Counted from the stretch's first letter, positions 53,201 through 60,648 are shown. The stretch is 64,000 nt of DNA from JAJFJD01 sp965228695 (GCA_965228695.1 CBDDIB010000002.1:4464001-4528000); one strand, 5' to 3'. Notes: a model not told the origin generated them from the sequence alone. Made by a program: numbers and translations.

Positions 53201-53970
53201 TTCGGCGCTTGAACCGGATTGGCCGTTGGCGCCGCTTTCGCGACAGGCTTTTGCGGTGCAGGCTTCCCTTTAACGAAATCCAACACGACCTTCGGTCCCA
53301 GCTTGAAGTGCTCAAGCCGCCGGTCCGCATTCTTCGTGATGGTGACCGTGGTCGCCTTGGCCCCTGTCGATACCACGGGGTTTCCGACCCCATCGCGCAA
53401 CCGGCGGCGCAAATCCGCAACGTTTATTCGGGCCGAGCGGTCAAAGGTTATGACGACTGATTTTTCCGTTTCTTCAATACTGTAGGAAACGGGTTTTACC
53501 CAATCAAAGACCAGCCGAATGTATTTCGGATGTTTCCCGACCCGAACGCCGAGCGCCTTGGTTTCGGACGATCGCGCCCGATCCGGCACGGCGGAAGGAC
53601 GCCGAATATCGAGAACGACCGACCGCTTGCTCGCAAAACTCGAAACGTCGAAGTCATCCACGAGGAGAAATTCGGCCTGGCGGCCATCCGCCGACACGTA
53701 TGCATCCGCGATATAGGGGCGCAACCGCCACACCACGGCTTTGAGATCGGCGGAGAACGGGCGATCGAAACGGGCGGTTAGCCGGCGGCCCTCGGTCTTT
53801 GCCGTGAAGGATACCGGCTGCTTCCAATCCAGGACGACCCGTGCGTAGGTCGAATGATCCCAAGCCCGCACGCGAACGGATTCACGGGCCGTCACGTCAT
53901 CAATCGCGAAAAGTCCAACGATCGACGCGACGGCAACGATCACCAATGTCCGAATGCAACCTCGCATCAA
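50278..53970 (-). CDS. Large exported protein with AMIN-like segments and TPR-like repeats
   Basis: A 1230-residue protein with a signal peptide (cleavage near DDVTA). Three related beta-rich segments follow: about 28-105 (VRVRAWDHSTYARVVLDW), 146-236 (VGKHPKYIRLVFDWVKPVSYSI) and 410-500 (QDVSLVFEWPEPVGAAVF). Their layout resembles AMIN domains, which bind peptidoglycan or envelope partners. The first two and the third are separated by a long Pro/Ala/Glu/Lys linker. From about 640 to 1180 helical repeats of TPR/SEL1 type predominate (RRDDARLDLARYFFARGFAPEALGVL, NQGVLARSSRDLDRAVEFW). It ends PPPPPPPSG. The start overlaps motB by four bases, so it is coupled to the stator genes and may act on the motor in the periplasm, as MotC does in rhizobia; no sequence link to MotC is claimed. 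Confidence 0.75.
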   Translation of the reverse strand: MMRGCIRTLVIVAVASIVGLFAIDDVTARESVRVRAWDHSTYARVVLDWKQPVSFTAKTEGRRLTARFDRPFSADLKAVVWRLRPYIADAYVSADGRQAEFLLVDDFDVSSFASKRSVVLDIRRPSAVPDRARSSETKALGVRVGKHPKYIRLVFDWVKPVSYSIEETEKSVVITFDRSARINVADLRRRLRDGVGNPVVSTGAKATTVTITKNADRRLEHFKLGPKVVLDFVKGKPAPQKPVAKAAPTANPVQAPKPETVTEKEQPAKAPAVETKAEDVAVNKPEPAKAPAAAAPEEKAAADKTPTPPNTEQTTADSTTPESKAAKGANTQATPDAEPEPAVVPNVAASDDSVAPVQANTAVDGPESDPSSVPAPPREFAATRDTDSANPPLAAAAPGDSAEVGETMQEKQDVSLVFEWPEPVGAAVFAREPYVWIVFDRRAQLNLAALRTAGKSLIDQIEQLPFSEGTVVRLQAKSGVNPQVEREGTNWVVQFRRWPIAPKVNIALRVRPEAINGAQLEMPVSEIGRIFTLDDPEVGDTLYVATLQAPGHGIESRRAYSEFNVLASAQGVAIDPLGDDVTLRAAGNKGIVVGVPGGLHVSSISQSGEGAAAFLGPRIFNFRNWTKDKDPDFTKARQAAMRTIVEVPKERRDDARLDLARYFFARGFAPEALGVLRTIEFSNETLSSQPEFRALIAATRVYMGRPFEARKDLLDPRLDQYQEISLWRGAMFLQTGETKKAAAQFRNGDPVLQSYPEPIRTTLALGRVEASLADLDVGNASIWLNFLGKNAEKMKRGDAARLLYNQGVLARSSRDLDRAVEFWTKSKKSGDRWSVARSELALVELGLQQESVTVEEAIERLERLRYQWRGDDLELAVLKQLGTLYLNKGEFRKGLNTLRTAITYYPNNKKVKDIAQLMTAAFRKLHLEGGADALPPLQALALYDDFRELTPAGTEGDLMIQKLADRLVSVDLLNRAADLLSHQVRFRLKGEDKARVGAKLAVIRLLDRNPKGALSALRGSFQPNLSTDLDDDRRRIRAKATLELGRYEEAIALLAGDVSREADLLRANIYWSTRNYAEAAKVLQRLSGDPLAEGGYPENQASFILSWAVALRLKRDEAGIIMLRDLYGPGMAQSKLADAFAFISSPTGRAAKNIDDITRKMAESDSFDAFLKNYRDRLIAPSKTAKSKDAAPDAAAQGAAQPAAQPDDQQTGTAAPDAIPQPPPPPPPSG

Positions 53971-54671
53971 GGCTCTCCTGCTGTCGGATGAATGACGATA
54001 TCGACGCGGCGTGCTAATTGCCGGCGGCGGTCTTCCGGGATGCTGCGGTCGAGATGGGCGTATCGCGAGTCCCCCAACCCGAGCATCGTCACATTGCGCT
54101 GATAGCCGATTCGCCGAAGTTCATTCGCCACGGCAACCGCGCGCGCCAGCGAAAGACGCCAATTCTGCATCGTCGACGCACTGTCCGTGCCGCCGGGCGC
54201 TGTATGGCCGTAGACATCGATCTGATTGCCCATCTGCGCCAACGCGCTGGTCAGTCGGAACAGCGCCTCTCTTGCGGATTCCGTGAGTGTCGCGCCCGCC
54301 GAATGGAATAGCCGTTCGGTCGGCAGCGAGACGATCACCAATTTGTCCAAGCGATGGATCTGCGCCCGTTCGAGCACTTCGTCCTGACTGATCTTTTCAT
54401 CCAGAACCTGACTGAGATAGCCGAGCGGCAACGCCGGCGGCACATCCACCGTCGCGACATTGAAAGCCGAGTTCGGCGGCGGCCTGAGCTTTTCCTTCGA
54501 CGGGTCGGCATTGGGAAGCCGTGCGACGACCGCCTCCCACTTTTCCATCTCTAGGCTGGACATGGAAAAAAGCATTACGAAGAACGCCAGCAGCAATGCC
54601 GAGATATCGGCAAATGTCATGAGCCATGTCGAACGGCTCGTCCGCTCGGTCATGTCCTTGTTGACGATCAT
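53967..54671 (-). CDS. motB: MotB/OmpA-family stator protein
   Basis: A 234-residue flagellar motor stator protein. The single N-terminal helix contains WLMTFADISALLLAFFVML with the proton-carrying Asp22. The C-terminal OmpA-like domain (about 115-232) reads IDVYGHTAPGGTDSA and ...NWRLSLARAVAVANELRRIGY, which anchors to peptidoglycan. It lies downstream of a related protein lacking the Asp and upstream of the AMIN/TPR protein. No motA gene is present in the window. The gene symbol is by similarity; it could belong to a specialised MotB subtype. Confidence 0.85.
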   Translation of the reverse strand: MIVNKDMTERTSRSTWLMTFADISALLLAFFVMLFSMSSLEMEKWEAVVARLPNADPSKEKLRPPPNSAFNVATVDVPPALPLGYLSQVLDEKISQDEVLERAQIHRLDKLVIVSLPTERLFHSAGATLTESAREALFRLTSALAQMGNQIDVYGHTAPGGTDSASTMQNWRLSLARAVAVANELRRIGYQRNVTMLGLGDSRYAHLDRSIPEDRRRQLARRVDIVIHPTAGEP

Positions 54672-54673
54672 GG

Positions 54674-55348
54674 TCAGGGTTCCGCCCGTGGCTGGAACGT
54701 GACGCGCGCGCGCGCAGCCTCACGGATGGCGAACCGAAGACGCAACATCTTGGGATCCCCGATCCGAACGCCCGTGCTCACCTTGTCCTTGGCCGCCCCC
54801 ACTTCGAGCAAGGCGCCGGTTAAGATCACGGCCCGTTGAAACGCCAGCGACGGATCTTCCTCCAGTTTCGCTGAATCGATTGGCGGCGTGCCCAGGACCA
54901 ATTCCAATTCGGCGACCACCGCCTTGGCCTGGACGGACAAAACGCGTGCCGCGCGCTCGAGCAGCGGTTTGCGGTCGCTTCGCAGAACCGCCTTACCGCC
55001 CAGGAACAGTTCATTAACCGGCATCGTGATTTGCATCATTTGTCCGGCCGATAGCTTTTCAACGTTGGTCACGGACACCGCCGTCACCCAAAGCTGTTCC
55101 ATCGCTTCGAGGATTTCATCCGGTTCCGAAGCCGGACCAAGCTCGGACAACAAGACCTGTGCCGACGTATCCGCATCGACGACCGACCGGAACGTCGCGG
55201 CAACCGACGTCAGAACCTGACGTGATTTTGTTTCTTCGATAGTGGCCAAAGCGTTGAGGAGAATAAAGAAGGCGAGCAATAAAAGAAAGAGGCTCAGAAA
55301 TATTAATGAGCCATTATTGGATTCCGTCGCAAGTCTTTTTTCGTGCAT
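54674..55348 (-). CDS. MotB-like protein lacking the proton-carrying Asp
   Basis: A 224-residue protein with one N-terminal helix, LIFLSLFLLLLAFFILLNAL. It aligns with the MotB helix through LLLLAFF, which places Ser19 at the position of the essential Asp. The C-terminal domain (about 100-220) has an OmpA-like outline (FLGGKAVLRSDRKPLLERAARVL) but weak peptidoglycan motifs. It starts two bases from the MotB gene and 12 from cheZ. It might form heteromeric stators, regulate MotB, or be a scaffold; family membership beyond the helix is tentative. Confidence 0.7.
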   Translation of the reverse strand: MHEKRLATESNNGSLIFLSLFLLLLAFFILLNALATIEETKSRQVLTSVAATFRSVVDADTSAQVLLSELGPASEPDEILEAMEQLWVTAVSVTNVEKLSAGQMMQITMPVNELFLGGKAVLRSDRKPLLERAARVLSVQAKAVVAELELVLGTPPIDSAKLEEDPSLAFQRAVILTGALLEVGAAKDKVSTGVRIGDPKMLRLRFAIREAARARVTFQPRAEP

Positions 55349-55360
55349 TGCATGTGCCGA

Positions 55361-56032
55361 CTAGTCAAAACTTGCCAGGATCTTGTCGATCTCCTCTTGA
55401 CTATTAGCAACCCCGGCATCTTGCGGGCCATGCAATATGTGTTCCTCTTTGCGGCTGTCTACCTGTTCGACCACTTCGGACAGCTCTTCGCTTCGCTCAA
55501 CGGCATTGCGATCCCCCAACGCCGCCATTGCGCGCGTAACGCTCAGCTCGATATGCCGGAGCTTTTCCTCGACACGGGTCAAGCGTTGCCCGGTAATGTC
55601 TTGGAAATTACACGCCTCGTAGATGGCGGTCGTGACATCGAAGACGGCGGCCTGCATGACGCCGTCATCCTCATCCGCGAAATTTTCGATATCCTCGGTA
55701 ACCGCAAGAATGGCGCCGGCGGCGTCTTGCGTGACGGCGCGAATCTTGTCGATTTCGTCGGAAAGGTTGACGAACGCCGGCCCATCTTTATCGAAATCAC
55801 TCAACGCCGTAAGCGCCTCCGCTGCGGCGGCGTCTCCGGAATTTGCGTCCGCCGCAAAAGTGTCGCCAGACGCGGATGCGGCGGCGTTCTCCGCCGGTCG
55901 GACGAAGCTGCCGTGCAACGAGTTGACAACGCTTTCGATAATCTCGGCGAGCTCGGCGGCGGACAGCTGACGATCGCCGTCCGCCTTGAGATTATCCAGC
56001 CAATCTCGCAACTCGGGTGACACCGAGCGCAT
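55361..56032 (-). CDS. cheZ: Chemotaxis protein phosphatase CheZ
   Basis: A 223-residue CheY-P phosphatase. The active-site helix carries CNFQDITGQRLTRV with Asp145 and Gln149, matching E. coli CheZ Asp143 and Gln147. A long helical hairpin surrounds it, and the flexible tail ends SQEEIDKILASFD, a CheY-binding peptide similar to the FliM N-terminus. CheZ is less common in alphaproteobacteria than in gammaproteobacteria. The gene lies between cheY and the stator-like genes. Confidence 0.93.
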   Translation of the reverse strand: MRSVSPELRDWLDNLKADGDRQLSAAELAEIIESVVNSLHGSFVRPAENAAASASGDTFAADANSGDAAAAEALTALSDFDKDGPAFVNLSDEIDKIRAVTQDAAGAILAVTEDIENFADEDDGVMQAAVFDVTTAIYEACNFQDITGQRLTRVEEKLRHIELSVTRAMAALGDRNAVERSEELSEVVEQVDSRKEEHILHGPQDAGVANSQEEIDKILASFD

Positions 56033-56048
56033 GATGGATCCGCCCTAC

Positions 56049-56435
56049 TCAGAAGTCGCCGAGAACGCTTGTGAGCTTGCTCTTCAAGGTCGCGGCGTTA
56101 AACGGCTTCACGATGTAGTTGTTCACGCCGGCTTCCTTGGCGGCGACCACGTTTTCGGTCTTGCTTTCCGCCGTAATCATGATGAACGGCGTTTCACGAA
56201 GCGACTCGTCCACGCGGACTTGCTTCAGCAATTCCAGCCCCGTCATCGGCTCCATGTTCCAGTCGGAAATCACCAGACCATATTTGCGTTGCTGCATCCG
56301 TTCCAGCGCCGCTTTACCATCCGTCGCTTCATCGACATTGTTAAAGCCGATCTGCTTGAGCAGATTACGGATGATCCGCAGCATCGTCTTGTAGTCATCC
56401 ACAATCAATACCGGCATCTCGAGATCAACAGCCAT
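56049..56435 (-). CDS. cheY: Chemotaxis response regulator CheY
   Basis: A 128-residue single receiver domain that binds FliM when phosphorylated. Phosphoacceptor Asp58 lies in LVISDWNMEP, acidic pocket Asp13-Asp14 in IVDDYKTM, and the conserved Lys in YIVKPF. The ATG at 56435 has TGAGGAGTG upstream. cheZ follows 16 bases downstream. Confidence 0.96.
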   Translation of the reverse strand: MAVDLEMPVLIVDDYKTMLRIIRNLLKQIGFNNVDEATDGKAALERMQQRKYGLVISDWNMEPMTGLELLKQVRVDESLRETPFIMITAESKTENVVAAKEAGVNNYIVKPFNAATLKSKLTSVLGDF

Positions 56436-56542
56436 GATCCAACACTCCTCACACTCCGCTGCGGCGGACAGCATTCTGCCGCCCCCTTTGCACGGCTGAA
56501 TTCAAACCGGTTTCCGTTAAATCTTAGTAAATTTGCCGATAT

Positions 56543-57277
56543 TTAGCGGTTCTTGGCCTCTGGGCGAGGAGCCGCAGATTTTTGTCGTTTGGCCATTGTC
56601 CGCGTGATCTTCCTGGCTTTTTCAGGATTCATCGCCGCAATTATCGGCGCCAATTTACGCACTTTCATGCGTTCCACGACGCTCATGAGGACCGCCAATT
56701 CAAGCTCGTTGAAGATCAGGGCCGCGTCTTTGGGTTTCATGTTCTCGTAGATCTTTACGAGATTACCGATCCGGCGTTTCTCTTTGGCATCAAGATCATC
56801 CAGCAATCCTTTGACTTCGCTCCGCATTGCCAGAAGTTCTTTTTGCCGATCGACGAGTTTCTGCTCGGCCGCGCGCAGCAGCGCCTCGCGCTGATTCAGA
56901 CTCTCCTCGCGCGTGTCCAGGGTCGACCGGCGTTGCGCCAGCGCCTGCAGCAGCTTGATCTCCGAGTTGCTCAATTGCCGAGGATCGATCTGACGGACCG
57001 GCCTCACCGGCTCTTCCGCCGCCTTTGCCGATCCGTCCTTTTTGGGTTCTCCGGTTATCCCGGGCGGCGCGTTCGCCGCATCGGTGGCTGCCGGCTGGCC
57101 CGACCCTTGCTGGGATTCATCGGCGGCCGCCTTTGTCGGCTCCTGCGCCACCGCGACCGACTGCCGCCATTCCCCGCCGTCCCGCAAGGACGAAACGCCT
57201 TGCCAGATCGAACCGACCTTGAGCGTCAGCATCGCCGCCGCCACGAAGATCAATACGGGTAGGAGCCGAAACCGCAT
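56543..57277 (-). CDS. MotE-like protein
   Basis: A 244-residue protein with an N-terminal signal or anchor helix (LPVLIFVAAAMLTLKVG), a Pro/Ala/Lys/Glu-rich linker, a coiled-coil (about 110-165, REESLNQREALLRAAEQKLVDRQKELL) and a C-terminal MgtE-N-like helical domain (KIYENMKPKDAALIFNEL...). This organisation matches MotE proteins found in alphaproteobacterial flagellar loci; in Sinorhizobium MotE is a chaperone for MotC. Whether it acts on the 1230-residue protein of the same operon is unknown. Confidence 0.82.
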   Translation of the reverse strand: MRFRLLPVLIFVAAAMLTLKVGSIWQGVSSLRDGGEWRQSVAVAQEPTKAAADESQQGSGQPAATDAANAPPGITGEPKKDGSAKAAEEPVRPVRQIDPRQLSNSEIKLLQALAQRRSTLDTREESLNQREALLRAAEQKLVDRQKELLAMRSEVKGLLDDLDAKEKRRIGNLVKIYENMKPKDAALIFNELELAVLMSVVERMKVRKLAPIIAAMNPEKARKITRTMAKRQKSAAPRPEAKNR

Positions 57278-57289
57278 TGCCGCGCGCCT

Positions 57290-57772
57290 CTACCGGATAC
57301 CGTCCAGCGCGCGCAACAGCGCGGCCTTCTTGCGGCCGCTGTCCGACATATCGCGGCCACGGTTTGCCGGCCGGATATCGGTCACGCCGATCCCCTGATC
57401 GTTTGCGCCGGGGCCGAATGTCCGGTTGGTCCGCTCACTGCGGCCAGCGCCGATCGAACCTTCCAGGCGATCCGCAACACCGCCGGCGCGGTCGATCATG
57501 AAAGCGAGATCGTCGCAAAGCTGCTTGGCTTGGCTGATGCTGGCCTGAAGCGAATCGTTCGCCTCCAGCGTACCCGCCCGCAGCTTCGACACGCTCGCCT
57601 CCGCCCGCTCGGTCGATTGATTGAAATGCGTGATCAGTTTCTGCAGATGCGCTTTGTCCGCCTTTAACAACGCGAGCCGCCGGTTCAATTGCACCGCGTA
57701 TAGGATCATCACCAGCAACAGGCACGCGCCGATCACTTCCACCACAAATGACAGGTGCGGAAACAGCATCAT
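57290..57772 (-). CDS. DUF6468 domain-containing membrane protein
   Basis: A 160-residue protein with one N-terminal helix (VVEVIGACLLLVMILYAVQL, residues 9-28), followed by a coiled-coil (NRRLALLKADKAHLQKLITHFNQ), the DUF6468 core. Members are found next to fliM in alphaproteobacteria. Function is unknown. It overlaps fliM by four bases. Confidence 0.85.
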   Translation of the reverse strand: MMLFPHLSFVVEVIGACLLLVMILYAVQLNRRLALLKADKAHLQKLITHFNQSTERAEASVSKLRAGTLEANDSLQASISQAKQLCDDLAFMIDRAGGVADRLEGSIGAGRSERTNRTFGPGANDQGIGVTDIRPANRGRDMSDSGRKKAALLRALDGIR

Positions 57773-58926
57773 TCGGTCTCCATCTTTTCTTCAATTCGCA
57801 CCGCGATTTTTTCGCCTTTGCGGCCCATTTGCCCGCGGAACAATCTGACTTCGCCGCATTTCAGATCAACCAGCGACTCCGGTTTCGCGAGCAGGTTCAA
57901 CCGCGATCCGACTTCCCATTCCAGGACGTCGTTCAATGCCACCGTCGTATTGTCGAGCACCGCCTCGAGCTCCACATCCGTGAACCAGAGTTCGGTCGCG
58001 AGATGGTTTTCCCAGATCGAATCACGGCCGAACTTTTCGCCCATGAACATCTGCAACAGCAATTCTCGAACCGGCTCCAGCGTGGCATACGGCAGCAGCA
58101 ACTCCAGCCGGCCGCCGCGGTCTTCCATGTCGACGCGAAGCCGCGCAACGACGGCGGCATTGGCCGGCCGCGCAATCGTCGCAAACCGCGGGTTGGTCTC
58201 CAGGCGATCGAAACGGAAGGTGACGGAACTCAACGGATCGAACGCGGCGGACAGGTCGGCCAGAACTACGGCGATCATCCGCTCGACGAGATTCCGTTCG
58301 ATCGTCGTGTAGGGCCGGCCTTCGATCCGCATCGCCGCGGTTCCGCGCCGCCCGCCCAGCAGAACATCGACGATCGAATAGATCAGCGAACTATCGACCG
58401 TGATGAGTCCGAAGTTATCCCATTCCTCGGCCTTGAAAACCGCCAGCATCGCGGGCAGCGGGATCGAATTCAGATAATCGCCGAAGCGGATCGAACTGAT
58501 ATTGTCCAAACTGACTTCGACATTGTCCGATGTGAAATTGCGCAACGACGTGGACAACATACGCACAAGGCGGTCGAAGACGACCTCCAACATCGGCAGG
58601 CGCTCATAGGATACCATGCCGCTGTCGATGATGGCTTCGATGCCGGATTTATCGGATGACTCGTCGCCGCCCTCGCGGAACCCGAGGAGGCTGTCGATTT
58701 CGTCTTGGTTGAGGACGCGTGCGTTACCGCCGCCCCCGGCGTCCAGATCCTCGCCGTCATCGGCCATGGCCGCCCATTCCGCCGCAACGTCGTCATCGCC
58801 GCCACCACCGTCGCCACCGTCGCCACCGTCGGCGTCATCTCCGTCGCCGCCGTCCTCGGCCATCGCCGCCCATTCCGCCGCAACGTCCTCGTCGTTTACC
58901 TCTTCGCCTTCTTTTTCGTCGGCCAT
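57769..58926 (-). CDS. fliM: Flagellar motor switch protein FliM
   Basis: A 385-residue switch protein that receives CheY-P and controls rotation direction. The CheY-binding motif is LNQDEIDSLLGF, located unusually far from the start (about residue 71). Before it are two copies of DVAAEWAAMA separated by a Gly/Asp-rich linker. The middle domain (SGMVSYERLPMLEVVFDRLVRML) and the C-terminal SpoA domain (WEVGSRLNLLAKPESLVDLKC) are normal. Most FliM proteins are ~330 residues, so the N-terminal extension explains the length. The ATG at 58926 is preferred over a TTG nine bases upstream. Confidence 0.95.
   Translation of the reverse strand: MADEKEGEEVNDEDVAAEWAAMAEDGGDGDDADGGDGGDGGGGDDDVAAEWAAMADDGEDLDAGGGGNARVLNQDEIDSLLGFREGGDESSDKSGIEAIIDSGMVSYERLPMLEVVFDRLVRMLSTSLRNFTSDNVEVSLDNISSIRFGDYLNSIPLPAMLAVFKAEEWDNFGLITVDSSLIYSIVDVLLGGRRGTAAMRIEGRPYTTIERNLVERMIAVVLADLSAAFDPLSSVTFRFDRLETNPRFATIARPANAAVVARLRVDMEDRGGRLELLLPYATLEPVRELLLQMFMGEKFGRDSIWENHLATELWFTDVELEAVLDNTTVALNDVLEWEVGSRLNLLAKPESLVDLKCGEVRLFRGQMGRKGEKIAVRIEEKMETE
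58763..58893. repeat. Duplication inside the 5' end of fliM
   Basis: A ~30-base segment recurs at 58763-58792 and 58859-58888, offset by 96 bases (32 codons), with very few mismatches. Both encode DVAAEWAAMA. Between them is a short run of TCGCCACCG-like 9-mers (about 58809-58832) coding for a Gly-Gly-Asp linker. The high DNA identity suggests a recent slippage or duplication event. Confidence 0.75.
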
Positions 58927-58983
58927 AACCACCAATCCAGCTCGTTACTGCGGTCGAACGACGATTGCCGCACGAAACCCTTG

Positions 58984-59532
58984 CTATTGCACAAGCATCT
59001 CGCGGAACAACACGTCTCTCACTTTTGCCGGATGGGCCGCGGCGTTCACGCGCGCCAGCAGCTCCTCCTTCACACGATACAGACCATGGGATCCCTGCAG
59101 TTCCTCGATGCGCAATTCGCGGAGGAACACCTGAAAGTTATCGACGATCCGCGGCATCACGGATTGGATCCGCGCTTCGTCGACGGCACTTTCCAGTTCC
59201 AGGCTGAGGCGCATTTTCAGGAAGCTGGACTTCCGCCCGGTCCCCCCAAGGGTGACGACCATTTCGTCCAGATCCAGGTAATGCGCCGCGACCGGCAACA
59301 CGTTTTCGGCTTCACCGCCTTCCGCGGTCTGTGCGGCATCGTCACCGCCGCCCAGCAACCCCGAAAAGTAAACGCCGGCGCCCGCCCCCGCGAGCACCAC
59401 GATGCCGATCACCGCAAACAGGATTAGCTTTTTCTTGCCGGATTTCTTTCCGGCACCCTCGCCGTCTTCGACATCCTCGCCTTCGCCCTCTTCGGCGACG
59501 GCTTCTTCTGCCTCGTCCGGTTCATCAGTCAT
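58984..59532 (-). CDS. fliL: Flagellar basal-body-associated protein FliL
   Basis: A 182-residue single-pass protein. A very acidic cytoplasmic tail (DEPDEAEEAVAEEGEGEDVED) precedes the helix (KLILFAVIGIVVLAGAGAGVYF, residues ~35-56), and the periplasmic domain matches FliL (HYLDLDEMVVTLGG..., KMRLSLELE, DVLFREMLVQ). FliL surrounds or supports stators. It is the first gene of the minus-strand operon that reaches the stator-like genes. Confidence 0.94.
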   Translation of the reverse strand: MTDEPDEAEEAVAEEGEGEDVEDGEGAGKKSGKKKLILFAVIGIVVLAGAGAGVYFSGLLGGGDDAAQTAEGGEAENVLPVAAHYLDLDEMVVTLGGTGRKSSFLKMRLSLELESAVDEARIQSVMPRIVDNFQVFLRELRIEELQGSHGLYRVKEELLARVNAAAHPAKVRDVLFREMLVQ

Positions 59533-59922
59533 GATCTACCCGCGCTCAATGCTGCCATCAAAAAATCTATGAATAAGCAGCTATCCCCCAAACAGTCGGG
59601 AACATAACAAAAAAGAAAAAGAAGAAGCAATAAATAAAAAACAAACCAACTAAGAGTAGGAAAAAGAGATACGCACGATTCAACTATTGTAATTTTGGAT
59701 TCTATTGCAATTCGCAAATCCAGACGTTGAACGCGCGGTGAAAGACAAGGCCCGCGACCGCCGGGCCACAACGGCAAGAAATGCCCAGCAAAGCCTGCAG
59801 ATTTCGACACCGCCGCACTCGCCGGGGACTCAAAAATTTCATAACTATCTGATTTTATTTATTTTCCGGCATGGCACGCCTTCTGCAGCAGTAAGCGCAA
59901 AAGCAATCAAGCGCGCAGTGCA
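59533..59922. other. Divergent promoter region between fliL and flgF
   Basis: This 390-base gap contains a strongly A-rich stretch on the plus strand (59600-59710), giving a T-rich leader for fliL on the minus strand, and near its right end the flgF sigma-54 site. No sigma-54 site with proper spacing was found for fliL. No gene is seen. Confidence 0.6.
59872..59887 (+). promoter_or_regulatory. Sigma-54 promoter of the flgF-flgG-flgA-flgH operon
   Basis: TGGCAC-GCCTT-CTGC-A (59872-59887) matches the -24/-12 consensus TGGCAC-N5-TTGC-W with one mismatch and exact spacing. Transcription would start near 59898, giving a leader of about 25 bases before the flgF ATG. An activator such as FlbD or FleQ would be required; its binding site was not identified. 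Confidence 0.78.
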
Positions 59923-60648
59923 ATGGAATCACCGACCCTCATCACGTTATCCCGACAGCTGACGCTACGCCGCGAAATGGACGTGATCGCGAACAACATC
60001 GCGAACATGAACACGCCGTCCTACAAGGGCGAGAAAATGATGTTCGTGGAGTATCTCGTCGAACCGCAGAAAGACCAGCCGCTGTCGTTCGTCCAAGACT
60101 ACGGCATGGTCCGGGACATGACCGAAGGGCCGCTGGCGACAACCAACAACCCGCTGGACATCGCGATATCCGGCGAAGGCTTTTTCTCCGTCGAGACCGA
60201 GGACGGCACGCGATACACCCGGTCCGGGCGCTTCCAATTGGATCGCGACGGGCAGGTCACCAATCAATTGGGTCAGCCGCTGCTAACCGCCGGCGGACAA
60301 CCGATCGTCGTTCCGCCGGGATCCGGGCCCATTACCATCGCATCGGACGGCACCCTGTCGGCCGGTACGCAGGTGCTTGGCACGATCGGCCTCGTGACCT
60401 TCGACAAGCCGAAAGAAATGCAGCGCGAGGCGAACAATCTGTTCAAGACCGACGAACCGCCACAGCCCGTCGCCGACAGCCAGATCATGCAAGGCATGCT
60501 CGAGGAATCGAACGTCAGCGGCATCACCGAGATGACGAAGATGATCGAGATTCATCGGCGGTATACGAGCAATCAGCGCTTGATGCAGCAGGAGCACGAT
60601 CGCATCCGCCGCAGCATCAGCCGCCTAACCGGAACGCAAAACCGATAA
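59923..60648 (+). CDS. flgF: Flagellar basal-body rod protein FlgF
   Basis: A 241-residue proximal rod protein. The N-terminal rod motif is LTLRREMDVIANNIANMNTP (residues 9-28), and the C-terminus has QGMLEESNVSGITEMTKMIEIHRRY. Exported through the flagellar gate without a cleaved signal. It lies directly behind the sigma-54 site and precedes flgG by 38 bases. Confidence 0.96.
   Translation: MESPTLITLSRQLTLRREMDVIANNIANMNTPSYKGEKMMFVEYLVEPQKDQPLSFVQDYGMVRDMTEGPLATTNNPLDIAISGEGFFSVETEDGTRYTRSGRFQLDRDGQVTNQLGQPLLTAGGQPIVVPPGSGPITIASDGTLSAGTQVLGTIGLVTFDKPKEMQREANNLFKTDEPPQPVADSQIMQGMLEESNVSGITEMTKMIEIHRRYTSNQRLMQQEHDRIRRSISRLTGTQNR

Noticed and set aside
59545..59560. Sigma-54 promoter for fliL
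   Set aside because: TGGCAG-type sequence is present on the minus strand, but the GG to GC spacing is off by one and it would lie too close to the start codon.
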